NCBI RefSeq assembly: GCF_014284275.1
Contig: NZ_JACOFU010000002.1
Coordinates: 62,001 to 126,000, forward strand
Origin: Affinundibacterium amnicola
Lineage (GTDB): Bacteria > Pseudomonadota > Gammaproteobacteria > Burkholderiales > Burkholderiaceae_D
Direction: 5' to 3'
Length of the DNA stretch: 64,000 nucleotides
The notes under the pieces were generated by a model that had not been told where the DNA came from, made no database searches, and worked only from the letters and a program-made list of their open reading frames with translations. Below are positions 9,007 through 17,702 of the stretch, in pieces. Both the position numbers and the translations under genes were made by a program. The stretch's first letter is position 1. The number at the start of each line of letters is the position of its first letter.

Positions 9007-9564
9007 ATGTCCACAGCCCTGCCTATCGACTTTGCAAGCATTTTTGAATTAGCGCCGATAGGCATGTGTGTCTCGCAAAATCGTCGTATCGCTGCCTGTA
9101 ATCAGGCTTTAGCAACGATGTTTGGCTATCGTCAAGACGAACTGATCGGGCAGTCATTTTTGATGTTGTATCCAAGCTCAGATGAATTTGAACGGACGGG
9201 TGCGCGCATTGTGCCTATCATCAACGCGGTTGGTAGCTATTCAGACGAACGTATCATGAAACGCGCGAATCAAGACCTGTTTTGGTGTCATGTAACAGGC
9301 CGTTCTTTACATCCTGAAGATGTGCATGCCGCTGGCATCTGGACTTTTGATGATCTGAGCGCGAAACGTCAAGTCTCGCAGGAGCTATCAACACGTGAAC
9401 GCGAAATCGCAGCCTTGTTGGCCGATGGGCAGACCAGCAAATTAATCGCCCGCAATCTCAATCTCAGCCCACGCACGGTAGAAATGCATAGAGCCAAATT
9501 AATGAAAAAACTCAATGCATCGACATCGAGCGAATTGATTAATAAATTATTACGGATCAACTAA
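9007..9564 (+). CDS. PAS-LuxR transcriptional regulator
   Basis: 185 residues. The N-terminal PAS domain (about 8-115: FELAPIGMCVSQ, FGYRQDELIGQSF, W-HVTGRSL) is followed by a LuxR/FixJ-type helix-turn-helix (about 120-185: LSTREREIAALLADG, SKLIARNLNLSPRTVE). No receiver domain is present, so it senses through PAS rather than by phosphorylation. The ligand is unknown. The ATG at 9007 lacks a clear Shine-Dalgarno sequence. It is divergent from scoAB and separated from it by a MITE-like element; control of the ketone-body genes is a reasonable inference from position, not shown. Confidence 0.88.
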   Translation: MSTALPIDFASIFELAPIGMCVSQNRRIAACNQALATMFGYRQDELIGQSFLMLYPSSDEFERTGARIVPIINAVGSYSDERIMKRANQDLFWCHVTGRSLHPEDVHAAGIWTFDDLSAKRQVSQELSTREREIAALLADGQTSKLIARNLNLSPRTVEMHRAKLMKKLNASTSSELINKLLRIN

Positions 9565-9599
9565 TTTGCAACCACCTTCAACTGACTTGCACCAAAATG

Positions 9600-9633
9600 A
9601 AAAAATCCCCATACCTCTCACAGCATGGGGATT
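9600..9633 (-). terminator. Terminator between luxR-like gene and SDR gene
   Basis: AATCCCCAT (9604-9612) pairs with ATGGGGATT (9625-9633). On the leftward strand the stem is followed by TTTTTTC, so it mainly ends the SDR transcript; it may also act rightward on the regulator gene, where the T-run is poor. Confidence 0.7.
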
Positions 9634-9674
9634 CTAGGTTTCGGCTAGTTGACGATTTTGACGACTTTAAGGAT

Positions 9675-10451
9675 TTACGAAGCGCTCAAACCATCATCTG
9701 CAGACACAATTGCACCATTAATAAAGCGTGACTCTTCTGCCGCCAACAGCAACAACAAGCCATCTAAATCCTCCGGCGTACCAACGCGTTTGCGTGGCAA
9801 CATATCAATTAATTTCTGACCTTGTTCGGTTCTGAAATGATCTTCGTTAATTTCAGTTTCGATATAGCCGGGGCAAATCGCATTCACATTAATACCAAAC
9901 TTACCCCACTCCACCGCCATCGCTTTCGTCATTTGCACCACAGCGGCTTTGCTCATGCAGTAAATGCCTAATTGCGGAATCACGCGCAGACCTGCCACTG
10001 AGGCGATATTGATAATCCGGTGTTGTTTTTTGTGATCGCCTTTATAGCGAGTGATCATGCGTTTTGCGGTTTCTTGCGCCACGAAAAAAGCACCGCGCTG
10101 ATTGGTATCCATCACGAAAGCGTAATCTTCTGGAGTCACGTCGACCAACTTCTGTTGTGTCGACACACCAGAATTATTGATCAAAATGTCGATAGGACCA
10201 GCTTCGGTTTCTGCGTGGGCAATTGCTGATTTAATGCTCGCATAATCCGTCACATCCAGAGCGACCACATGCGCTGCGCCACCATCGGCCTCTATCTCCG
10301 CGCGCAACTCTTTTAGTCGATCTATACGGCGCGATGCCAGCACAACTTGTGCGCCCGCCATGGCTAATACTTTGGCAAAACGCGCGCCTAAGCCACTTGA
10401 TGCACCTGTAATGAGGGCTACTTTACCCTCAAAATTAACTTCTATTCCCAT
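9675..10451 (-). CDS. Short-chain dehydrogenase/reductase (SDR)
   Basis: 258 residues from the ATG at 10449-10451. This start was chosen because GGAG stands six bases upstream; two further ATGs immediately before it would overlap that site. Classical SDR features: TGASSGLGARFA (NAD(P) binding), NNSGVS, ASVAGLR and the catalytic YCMSKAA. RR in ASRRIDR after the second strand favours NADP(H). The Asn-Ser-Gly variant of NNAG is tolerated in the family. Substrate not identifiable; FabG-like acetoacetyl-CoA reductases and alcohol dehydrogenases are both possible. No operon partner. Confidence 0.85.
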   Translation of the reverse strand: MGIEVNFEGKVALITGASSGLGARFAKVLAMAGAQVVLASRRIDRLKELRAEIEADGGAAHVVALDVTDYASIKSAIAHAETEAGPIDILINNSGVSTQQKLVDVTPEDYAFVMDTNQRGAFFVAQETAKRMITRYKGDHKKQHRIINIASVAGLRVIPQLGIYCMSKAAVVQMTKAMAVEWGKFGINVNAICPGYIETEINEDHFRTEQGQKLIDMLPRKRVGTPEDLDGLLLLLAAEESRFINGAIVSADDGLSAS

Positions 10452-10862
10452 CATCATCTCCAACAATTTATCGATCTAAGTTTCATTCACCGCAAAATTT
10501 TGCCGAGCTACACAGCCACCTATTTCACTCCACAACTTTTTCCGAATCATACTCGCAATCAACATCATGATGGGAAATTGCCACAGCCGAAATCAGGCAT
10601 AAATCAATGTCTTATCAAAAAAATTCTACTTTTGATGGCGATTCATGGCGTTACCGGTGCTGATATACAGGCATTTTGACGAAAATCTGGGATAATTCAG
10701 ACCGATAACGCAAACGGCACATCACGAATTCAAATTACAACAACAATGCCGCATTAGAAATCCACCACTAGTCGATCACCTTGCACATTTGCACAAGTGC
10801 CCATAAGATCGTGCATCAACTTTTGCTAGCGATTGCATTCCCATTAGAAAGCCCTTATTACT
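10452..10862. other. Non-coding region between SDR and ETF-QO genes
   Basis: About 410 bases between divergent genes, with no supported ORF, no strong hairpin and no promoter that fits both hexamers and spacing. It presumably holds promoters for both genes. Confidence 0.5.
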
Positions 10863-12533
10863 ATGACTACTTCACAACAATTACTAGAAGAATACGGTCC
10901 ACGTGACGCAATGGAATACGACGTCGTCATCGTCGGCGGCGGCCCAGCTGGTTTATCTGCCGCAATCAAACTCAAACAATTGGCAGCAGCAAGCGGTAAG
11001 GAAGTGTCTGTCGTCGTATTGGAAAAAGGCGGCGAACCGGGTGCGCATATCTTATCGGGCGCGATTATGGATCCGATTGCCTTGACCGAACTTTTTCCGA
11101 ATTGGAAAGAACTCGGCGCACCGCTAAATACACCAGTCACGGAAGACCGCATCTATGTTTTGACAGAAAATAGCGCTTTCAAGACACCGAATTGGTTGGT
11201 TCCAAAATGTTTTCATAATGAAGGCAACTACATCGTCTCATTAGCCAATGTCACACGTTGGTTAGCGCAACAAGCCGAAGCACTGGGTGTAGAAGTTTTC
11301 CCAGGCTTCACGGCTGCCGAAGTCTTGTTCAATGAAGATGGCTCGGTCAAAGGTGTAGCGACTGGCAATATGGGTGTGAACCGCGAAGGTGAAGCTTCCC
11401 CGTCATTTCAGATCGGCATGGAGCTGCATGCTAAGTACACCTTGTTCGCAGAAGGTGCGCGCGGCCATCTTGGCAAACAAATGATTGCAAAGTACGAACT
11501 CGACAAAGGCAAAGATCCTCAGTCTTACGGTATCGGCATTAAAGAATTGTGGGAAATTGATCCATCCAAACATCAAGAAGGTCTAGTCGTACATACGACA
11601 GGCTGGCCGATGATGAGTGAATACGCGGGTTCTTTCCTATATCACCTAGAGAACAATCAAGTCGCAGTGGGCTTTGTCGTCGGCCTCGCTTACGAAAATC
11701 CTTACATCTCACCATTTGAAGAATTCCAACGCTTTAAAACCCATCCAACAATTCGTGATTTCTTCGAAGGGGCAAAACGTATTTCTTACGGCGCACGGGC
11801 GATCACTGCGGGCGGTTTGCAATCTCTGCCTAAATTGACTTTCCCAGGCGGTGCTTTAATCGGCTGTGATGCCGGCTTCTTAAATATGAGCCGCATTAAA
11901 GGTAGCCATGCTGCGATTAAGACTGGCATGCTGGCAGCCACGGCGGCGTTTGAGGCCTTAGGTGCAGAACGTCAACACGATGAGTTGACCGCGTACACAA
12001 CAGCATTTGAAGCATCCTGGTTACATGAAGAATTGCACGTCGCCCGTAACGTCAAAAATCTCTTGAAGAAAGGTGCCTACGGTTCACCATTCGTCTGGTT
12101 GGATCAGGTGTTATTGCGCGGCAAAGCGCCATGGACTTTGCGTCACTCCAAGCCAGATCACGCTTGCTTGCGTCCAGCTTCCGAATTCACGCCTATCAAT
12201 TATCCTAAACCAGACGGTAAACTGACTTTTGATCGCTTATCTTCCGTATTTATCTCCAACACGAATCACGCTGAAGATCAACCCATCCATCTGACCTTAA
12301 AAGACGCCAGCGTGCCAGTCAATATTAATTTGGCGAAATATGCTGGACCAGAAAGTCGCTACTGCCCTGCTGGCGTATATGAATTTGTAAAAACAGATGA
12401 AGGCGCAGATCGCCTGCAAATCAACGCACAGAATTGCGTGCACTGTAAAACTTGCGATATCAAAGATCCGACACAGAATATCGTGTGGGTGACACCTGAA
12501 GGTGGTGGTGGACCGAATTATCCGAGTATGTGA
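10863..12533 (+). CDS. Electron transfer flavoprotein-ubiquinone oxidoreductase
   Basis: 556 residues, the full length of ETF-QO. N-terminal FAD-binding VIVGGGPAGLSAAI (about 22-35), ubiquinone/FAD domain with GCDAGFLNMSRIKGSHAA, and a C-terminal 4Fe-4S ferredoxin-like domain with cysteines in YCPAGVYEF and CVHCKTCDIKDP (four ligands), ending GGGGPNYPSM, the usual C-terminus. It passes electrons from reduced ETF, loaded by acyl-CoA and other dehydrogenases, to ubiquinone at the membrane. The etfAB genes are not in this window. It stands alone, with long non-coding flanks. Confidence 0.95.
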   Translation: MTTSQQLLEEYGPRDAMEYDVVIVGGGPAGLSAAIKLKQLAAASGKEVSVVVLEKGGEPGAHILSGAIMDPIALTELFPNWKELGAPLNTPVTEDRIYVLTENSAFKTPNWLVPKCFHNEGNYIVSLANVTRWLAQQAEALGVEVFPGFTAAEVLFNEDGSVKGVATGNMGVNREGEASPSFQIGMELHAKYTLFAEGARGHLGKQMIAKYELDKGKDPQSYGIGIKELWEIDPSKHQEGLVVHTTGWPMMSEYAGSFLYHLENNQVAVGFVVGLAYENPYISPFEEFQRFKTHPTIRDFFEGAKRISYGARAITAGGLQSLPKLTFPGGALIGCDAGFLNMSRIKGSHAAIKTGMLAATAAFEALGAERQHDELTAYTTAFEASWLHEELHVARNVKNLLKKGAYGSPFVWLDQVLLRGKAPWTLRHSKPDHACLRPASEFTPINYPKPDGKLTFDRLSSVFISNTNHAEDQPIHLTLKDASVPVNINLAKYAGPESRYCPAGVYEFVKTDEGADRLQINAQNCVHCKTCDIKDPTQNIVWVTPEGGGGPNYPSM

Positions 12534-12732
12534 TTTTTGGAGTGCGCCAAATTGGATTTCAATAAATAATCGTGGCTCATACAACGCAATAAATTAAATC
12601 CATTGAGCTCTGCTAAATTAGTTATCTCAATTCTGAAATTTAACAACAATGCGTCGTTTAAACCTAAATCGTTATTCTTAATTGCAAAATTCATGAATCG
12701 TTTTTATAAAATGATCCATCAAAGGTTCTCGA

Positions 12733-13329
12733 ATGAAATTTAATCAATCAATTCAAGTGATTTTCTTTTCTCTAATTATTACTTTCGCTACAACCACAAA
12801 AATTCTTGCGGTGGAAAAACTAAAAGAACAACACTATAACAATGATGAAGAAAAAATAAAGAAGGGAAAACAATGCATTTCTCGCTACAAGGAAAAAGTC
12901 ACAGCAAAGGTTGCGGAAGATTGGGACTCAGTTATCCGCTTATCAAAGCTCGCCAGCTTGGAGTGTAAAAATATATTCGATGACAAATTCACATCCGAAA
13001 TACATCAAGATCTCGCAAATGCTTATTACGCTCAAAGTAAATTTAAAGATGCACTGTTAGTATCTAATACTTGTACAGCAGTATATTATGCAAACTATGG
13101 ATGTCACATTGAGAAATCTCGTGCACTCATTGCTCTTGGCAAAAAGGTTGAAGCTAAAGAATCATTAAGGATTTCAAAAAAAATTGGCGAACTTGCTCTA
13201 GACGATGCTCATCGAAACTTACAAAAAGCAACCTCTGAAAATGATAAAGAGTTATATACACTTACTATTTCCAATATTAAAGTACATATTCAACTTATTG
13301 ATGTATTAAGCAAGGTGCTAGCGCAGTAA
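12733..13329 (+). CDS. Unrecognised exported protein with TPR-like helices
   Basis: 198 residues with a signal peptide (about 1-26: FFSLIITFATTTKILAV). I do not recognise the family. The mature part is lysine-rich and helical; residues about 95-150 (IHQDLANAYYAQSKFKDALL, then ALIALGKKVEAKESL) have the spacing of two tetratricopeptide repeats. It contains four cysteines (CISRY, LECKN, NTCTAV, YGCHI), which could pair in the periplasm. AAAGG precedes the ATG. The gene and its flanks are clearly richer in A and T than all neighbours, suggesting recent acquisition. Confidence 0.6.
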   Translation: MKFNQSIQVIFFSLIITFATTTKILAVEKLKEQHYNNDEEKIKKGKQCISRYKEKVTAKVAEDWDSVIRLSKLASLECKNIFDDKFTSEIHQDLANAYYAQSKFKDALLVSNTCTAVYYANYGCHIEKSRALIALGKKVEAKESLRISKKIGELALDDAHRNLQKATSENDKELYTLTISNIKVHIQLIDVLSKVLAQ

Positions 13330-13752
13330 TATGTATTCTATTTGATGCTTCATTGTCAACCAACTACGATTCAATTCAAAAAAATACGTTTATACAAATA
13401 AAATACTTTATTAGCACCTGAGCGGCCACCACTCAAACAAATTGACACTTACAGAGAGATCATTATCGATTTAAAAACCACTTAGATATTAAAAATAAAA
13501 AATCATTTAAATACTTAATATATTCATTCCAATTGCATTTGCAGGTCTGAAATGTAATCTCCAAAGATTGTTTGTCTATCTAGCTAACAAGAACAGGACT
13601 TAATTATTTGATAACAATAAGATAGCCGACATAAAACGCTATCTGATATATACAATTTAAGAAAAACGTATTTTGACCAAAGCTTAACAGTGTCAACTAT
13701 AAAACTGAACTCTAGACTAATGTCTACATCTATTCGAGAGATTATTTCTCAA
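13330..13752. other. AT-rich non-coding region
   Basis: About 420 bases of very AT-rich sequence between convergent genes, with no supported ORF and no strong terminator (only GAGA/TCTC near 13735). It shares the base bias of the neighbouring unrecognised gene. Confidence 0.5.
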
Positions 13753-14334
13753 TCACAAAGTCCATTCTTGCTTAAGAATTTTGTCCAACCAAAACGCACC
13801 GATGACGGTTTTCACATCGGTGATTTTTCCTGATTTGACCCATTCCAATACTTCAGAGACTGGTGCAGTAAAAGTTTCCAGAAACTCTTCTTCATCGAGT
13901 TTGGCATCACCGGCAACTAAGCCACGTGCCAGATAGATATCCAGATGTTCATCGGCATAAGCGATCGCGTTATGGATGGTACAGAGAAATTGCCAGTCGC
14001 TGGCGGTGTATCCCGTTTCTTCTTTTAGTTCACGTTTTGCGCAAACTAAAGAGTCTTCATTTGGATCAATTTTACCAGCTGGGAATTCGAGAAAGACTTG
14101 ATGAAGTGGATAACGGAACTGGCGTTCCATCAAGACAGTGCCATCATCGAACAAGGGAAGTATCACTACTGCGCCCGGATGTCTGATGTACTCACGCGTA
14201 ACCAAATTCCCGTCTGGAAGCCTGACGGTATCTTTTTCAACGTGCAAGAAATTACCTTGATAAACACGCTGGCTATCAACCTTTATTTCTGCTAGTTGGG
14301 GGTTTTGATCCGAACCCAGATCAAGAATATTCAT
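13753..14334 (-). CDS. Nudix hydrolase, ADP-ribose pyrophosphatase type
   Basis: 193 residues. The Nudix box is intact: G at GKIDPNED, then REL-KEETGY (GX5EX7REUXEEXGU, about residues 88-110), giving the metal-binding glutamates. The flanking VILPLFDDGTVLMERQFRYP and the EFPAGKID context match NudF-type ADP-ribose pyrophosphatases, which cleave ADP-ribose to AMP and ribose 5-phosphate. It is the last gene of the leftward nuo transcript, 14 bases after DUF2818. Other nucleoside diphosphate sugars are possible substrates. Confidence 0.88.
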   Translation of the reverse strand: MNILDLGSDQNPQLAEIKVDSQRVYQGNFLHVEKDTVRLPDGNLVTREYIRHPGAVVILPLFDDGTVLMERQFRYPLHQVFLEFPAGKIDPNEDSLVCAKRELKEETGYTASDWQFLCTIHNAIAYADEHLDIYLARGLVAGDAKLDEEEFLETFTAPVSEVLEWVKSGKITDVKTVIGAFWLDKILKQEWTL

Positions 14335-14348
14335 GCTGAGTCAATTCT

Positions 14349-14651
14349 TTAGTCAGAATTTTTACGTAAATAGCGATACACGAAACCTGGGAACGCGAAC
14401 ACGATAAACAAACATGCAGTGATCGCGAAAAATTCCCAACGCTGATCAAAGCGATTGCCAGCATTCGATTCAAGCAAAAATCCCAAGCTACCAACGACAA
14501 AATACAAGACGATCAATTCTAATAATCGCAACCAAACCGTTTTCTTGCTATTCAATCGAAGAACACCAAATACGCGTTCAGTGAAAAATGGGAGACTTGC
14601 GGCAAGAAGTGCCACAATAATCACAAGCCAACTTGATAGTGATGTATTCAA
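14349..14651 (-). CDS. DUF2818 small membrane protein
   Basis: 100 residues with three predicted membrane segments (about 8-28, 42-62 and 73-94). Members of DUF2818 are found directly after nuoN in many betaproteobacteria, exactly as here (30-base gap). Function unknown; an accessory role in complex I assembly is only an inference from the constant position. Confidence 0.82.
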   Translation of the reverse strand: MNTSLSSWLVIIVALLAASLPFFTERVFGVLRLNSKKTVWLRLLELIVLYFVVGSLGFLLESNAGNRFDQRWEFFAITACLFIVFAFPGFVYRYLRKNSD

Positions 14652-14681
14652 AGCACTTCTCTTTTATGTAGAAGATAAAAC

Positions 14682-16160
14682 TTAGGAAGCTAAAGTGCTC
14701 TTAATTGCATCAACACAGCTTTGCAATAAAGAACCCGGCATGATGCCCAAAGCTAACACAGCCAAACCATTAGCACTCAAAACAATTTTGAGATCCATGT
14801 GCGCAACAATAGGTGTCGTATCAACTGGCTCGTCAAAGTACATTACTTTAACAATGCGTAAGTAGTAGAAAGCGCCAATCAAAGAAAACAGCACTGCTAA
14901 TACTGCCAACCAGACCTGACCAGCTGCAACGACTGAACTCAAGACGGATAACTTTGCATAGAAACCCATCAATGGCGGAATACCTGCCAGTGAGAACATC
15001 AACAGCAACATGATAAAGGCGAACCATTTGCTACGCTTATTCAGACCTTTAAGATCTGCAATATTTTCAGCTTCAAAACCTGCACGGGACAACAGTAAGA
15101 TAATGCCGAACGTACCCAAAGTTGTCATCACATAGGTGATTGCATAGAACATCGAAGCGCTATATGCCTCGCCAGCTAATGTGATGTTGCCATTCGACAC
15201 ACCGGACAAGAAGCCCAACAACATAAAGCCCATTTGTGAAATGGTCGAATACGCCAACATACGCTTCAAATTGGTTTGTGCAATCGCAGTGATGTTACCT
15301 ATTGCCATTGACATCACAGCAAGTACCATCAACATTTGCTGCCAATCGATCACTTGTGGGAACAAGCCTTCTACTAATAAACGGAAGGTAATGGCAAACG
15401 CCGCCAATTTTGGTGCTCCACCCAGCAGCAAAGTCACAACCGTCGGAGAACCTTGATACACGTCTGGTACCCACATATGGAATGGCACAACACCTAACTT
15501 AAACGCCAAACCAGCGACTAGGAAAACAATGCCGAACACCAAGATAGTCTTATTTGCCGTTGCAGACGCCGCAATTTTTGACATTTCATTGAGATTCAAA
15601 GTACCTGTCGCACCGTACAACATGGAAATGCCGTACAACAGAAATCCTGAAGCCAAAGCGCCTAAGACAAAATACTTCATCGCAGCCTCGGTAGATACCG
15701 TATGATCGCGACGCAGTGCAACCAAGGCATATAAAGCCAAGGACATCAATTCCAAACCGAGGTAGATAATCAAAAGATTATTACCAGAGATCATCACCAT
15801 TTGACCAAGCAATGCGAATAATGCCAGTACATAATATTCACCACCGAGCAGGCCATTTGTCATAGCGCGGTCGGTCGCATATTGGCGGCCATAGATAAAC
15901 GTCACACCCACCGCAATATAACTAAACATCTTCAGCAAATTCGACATCGCATCAGACACGAACATGTTATTGCTCAAATAGACCGAGCTCGGTGCTGTTG
16001 CATTCATTGTCAACACGCCGCAAACACCCAGAGCCACTAAGCTCAGGGCGTATGTCACATTTCGCTTATCGTCAGGAAGAAACATATCGATCAGCAAGAT
16101 CGCGCAAATCGACAGTAGCAAAAATACTTCTGGATAAAGTGATGGTGGAATCAGGTTCAT
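14682..16160 (-). CDS. nuoN: NADH-quinone oxidoreductase subunit N
   Basis: 492 residues, multi-spanning antiporter-like membrane subunit of complex I. Blocks typical of the family include [14 protein letters not shown], the TM5 Glu, [17 protein letters not shown] and [16 protein letters not shown] with the channel lysines. Last of the fourteen nuo genes. Confidence 0.97.
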   Translation of the reverse strand: MNLIPPSLYPEVFLLLSICAILLIDMFLPDDKRNVTYALSLVALGVCGVLTMNATAPSSVYLSNNMFVSDAMSNLLKMFSYIAVGVTFIYGRQYATDRAMTNGLLGGEYYVLALFALLGQMVMISGNNLLIIYLGLELMSLALYALVALRRDHTVSTEAAMKYFVLGALASGFLLYGISMLYGATGTLNLNEMSKIAASATANKTILVFGIVFLVAGLAFKLGVVPFHMWVPDVYQGSPTVVTLLLGGAPKLAAFAITFRLLVEGLFPQVIDWQQMLMVLAVMSMAIGNITAIAQTNLKRMLAYSTISQMGFMLLGFLSGVSNGNITLAGEAYSASMFYAITYVMTTLGTFGIILLLSRAGFEAENIADLKGLNKRSKWFAFIMLLLMFSLAGIPPLMGFYAKLSVLSSVVAAGQVWLAVLAVLFSLIGAFYYLRIVKVMYFDEPVDTTPIVAHMDLKIVLSANGLAVLALGIMPGSLLQSCVDAIKSTLAS

Positions 16161-16188
16161 ATTATTGATTTCTAATTTCTAATGACGA

Positions 16189-17682
16189 CTATGGTGCAAT
16201 TTTGGATGTGGCGACATGCTTCAACAAATCAGCCACGGAGACTTGCATAGCATCGGTGAACGGCGCTGGATATACACCCATCGCAATCACTGCAATCGCC
16301 AGCACACCCAACATAAAGAATTCACGCGTATTCAAATCGGTCAATTTTGCGACATGATCGTGGGTGATCGCACCGAACACGACACGTTTTACCATCCACA
16401 AAGAATATGCTGCACCGAAAATTAAGGCTGTTGCAGCCAACAAACCAATCCAGAAATTAAACTTAACCGCACCGATGATGACCATGAATTCACCAACAAA
16501 ACCTGAAGTCGCTGGTAAGCCACAATTTGCCATTGAGAACAAAACAAATAAGGCTGCGAACTTTGGCATCGTATTGACAACGCCACCGTAATCAGCAATC
16601 TCACGTGAATGCACGCGGTCATACAAAACACCGATACACAAGAACATCGCAGCAGAAATAAAGCCGTGAGAAATCATTTGTACGATTGCGCCCTGCACTG
16701 CCAATTCATTAAACATGAAGAAGCCAAGCGTGACGAAACCCATGTGCGCAATCGAAGAATATGCCACCAATTTCTTCATATCTTTTTGCACCAAGGCGAC
16801 TAAACCGATATAAATCACTGCGATCAAAGACAAAGTAATCATCATGCCAGACAAGTAATGACCAGCATCTGGCGCGATTGGTAAAGAGAAACGTAAGAAA
16901 CCATAAGCACCAAGTTTCAACATAATCGCTGCCAATACAACAGAACCACCGGTAGGCGCTTCAACGTGGGCATCTGGCAACCAAGTATGTACAGGCCACA
17001 TCGGGACTTTGACCGCAAATGCCATCAAGAAAGCGATGAACAAGAAAATTTGCTCATGCAAAGTCAACGGTAACTGATGCCAAGCCAAGATATCGAAAGA
17101 CTGATTCGATTTGAAGTAGAGATAAATAATCGCGACCAAGGTCAACAAAGAACCCAACAAGGTGTAGAGGAAAAACTTAAACGCTGCATAAACCCGATTC
17201 GGACCACCCCAGACACCGACAATGATGTACATAGGGATCAAAGTCGCCTCAAAGAATACATAGAACAACAGGCCATCAGTAGCGCAAAAAACGCCAATCA
17301 TGAGGCCGGACAAAATCAGGAAAGCACCCATGTACTGAGCGACGTTTTTCTCTATCACTTCCCATGCAGCAATCACCACAATCACCGTAATGAATGCCGT
17401 CAATGGCACCAACCACATAGAAATACCATCAACGCCCAAAGCATAGAAAGCATTGAAACGTTCGATCCAATTCATGCGTTCAACAAACTGCATGCCATGT
17501 GCGGCGTTATCAAATCCTTGAATTACAGGGATAGTGACAGCAAAACTAATTAGCGAGCCAACCAAGGCAATCAGACGAACCAAACCAGGGTTCTTATCAC
17601 GACCAAAAGCTAATACGAAAACGCCAAATGCGATTGGTAACCAGATCGACAGGCTTAATAATGGAGAGTTTGACAGCATCAT
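16189..17682 (-). CDS. nuoM: NADH-quinone oxidoreductase subunit M
   Basis: 497 residues, proton-pumping antiporter-like subunit. It carries YVFFEATLIPMYIIVG with the conserved TM5 Glu, KVPMWPVHTWLPDAHVEAP with the TM7/8 lysine-histidine pair, and KKLVAYSSIAHMGFV. Between nuoL and nuoN in the standard order, with gaps of about 20-28 bases. Confidence 0.97.
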   Translation of the reverse strand: MMLSNSPLLSLSIWLPIAFGVFVLAFGRDKNPGLVRLIALVGSLISFAVTIPVIQGFDNAAHGMQFVERMNWIERFNAFYALGVDGISMWLVPLTAFITVIVVIAAWEVIEKNVAQYMGAFLILSGLMIGVFCATDGLLFYVFFEATLIPMYIIVGVWGGPNRVYAAFKFFLYTLLGSLLTLVAIIYLYFKSNQSFDILAWHQLPLTLHEQIFLFIAFLMAFAVKVPMWPVHTWLPDAHVEAPTGGSVVLAAIMLKLGAYGFLRFSLPIAPDAGHYLSGMMITLSLIAVIYIGLVALVQKDMKKLVAYSSIAHMGFVTLGFFMFNELAVQGAIVQMISHGFISAAMFLCIGVLYDRVHSREIADYGGVVNTMPKFAALFVLFSMANCGLPATSGFVGEFMVIIGAVKFNFWIGLLAATALIFGAAYSLWMVKRVVFGAITHDHVAKLTDLNTREFFMLGVLAIAVIAMGVYPAPFTDAMQVSVADLLKHVATSKIAP

Positions 17683-17702
17683 GATTATCTTATTATGGTC
17701 AC

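Noticed and set aside
13720-13752. GAGA/TCTC hairpin after the Nudix gene as terminator
   Set aside because: The stem is four bases and lacks a proper U-run; too weak to support.
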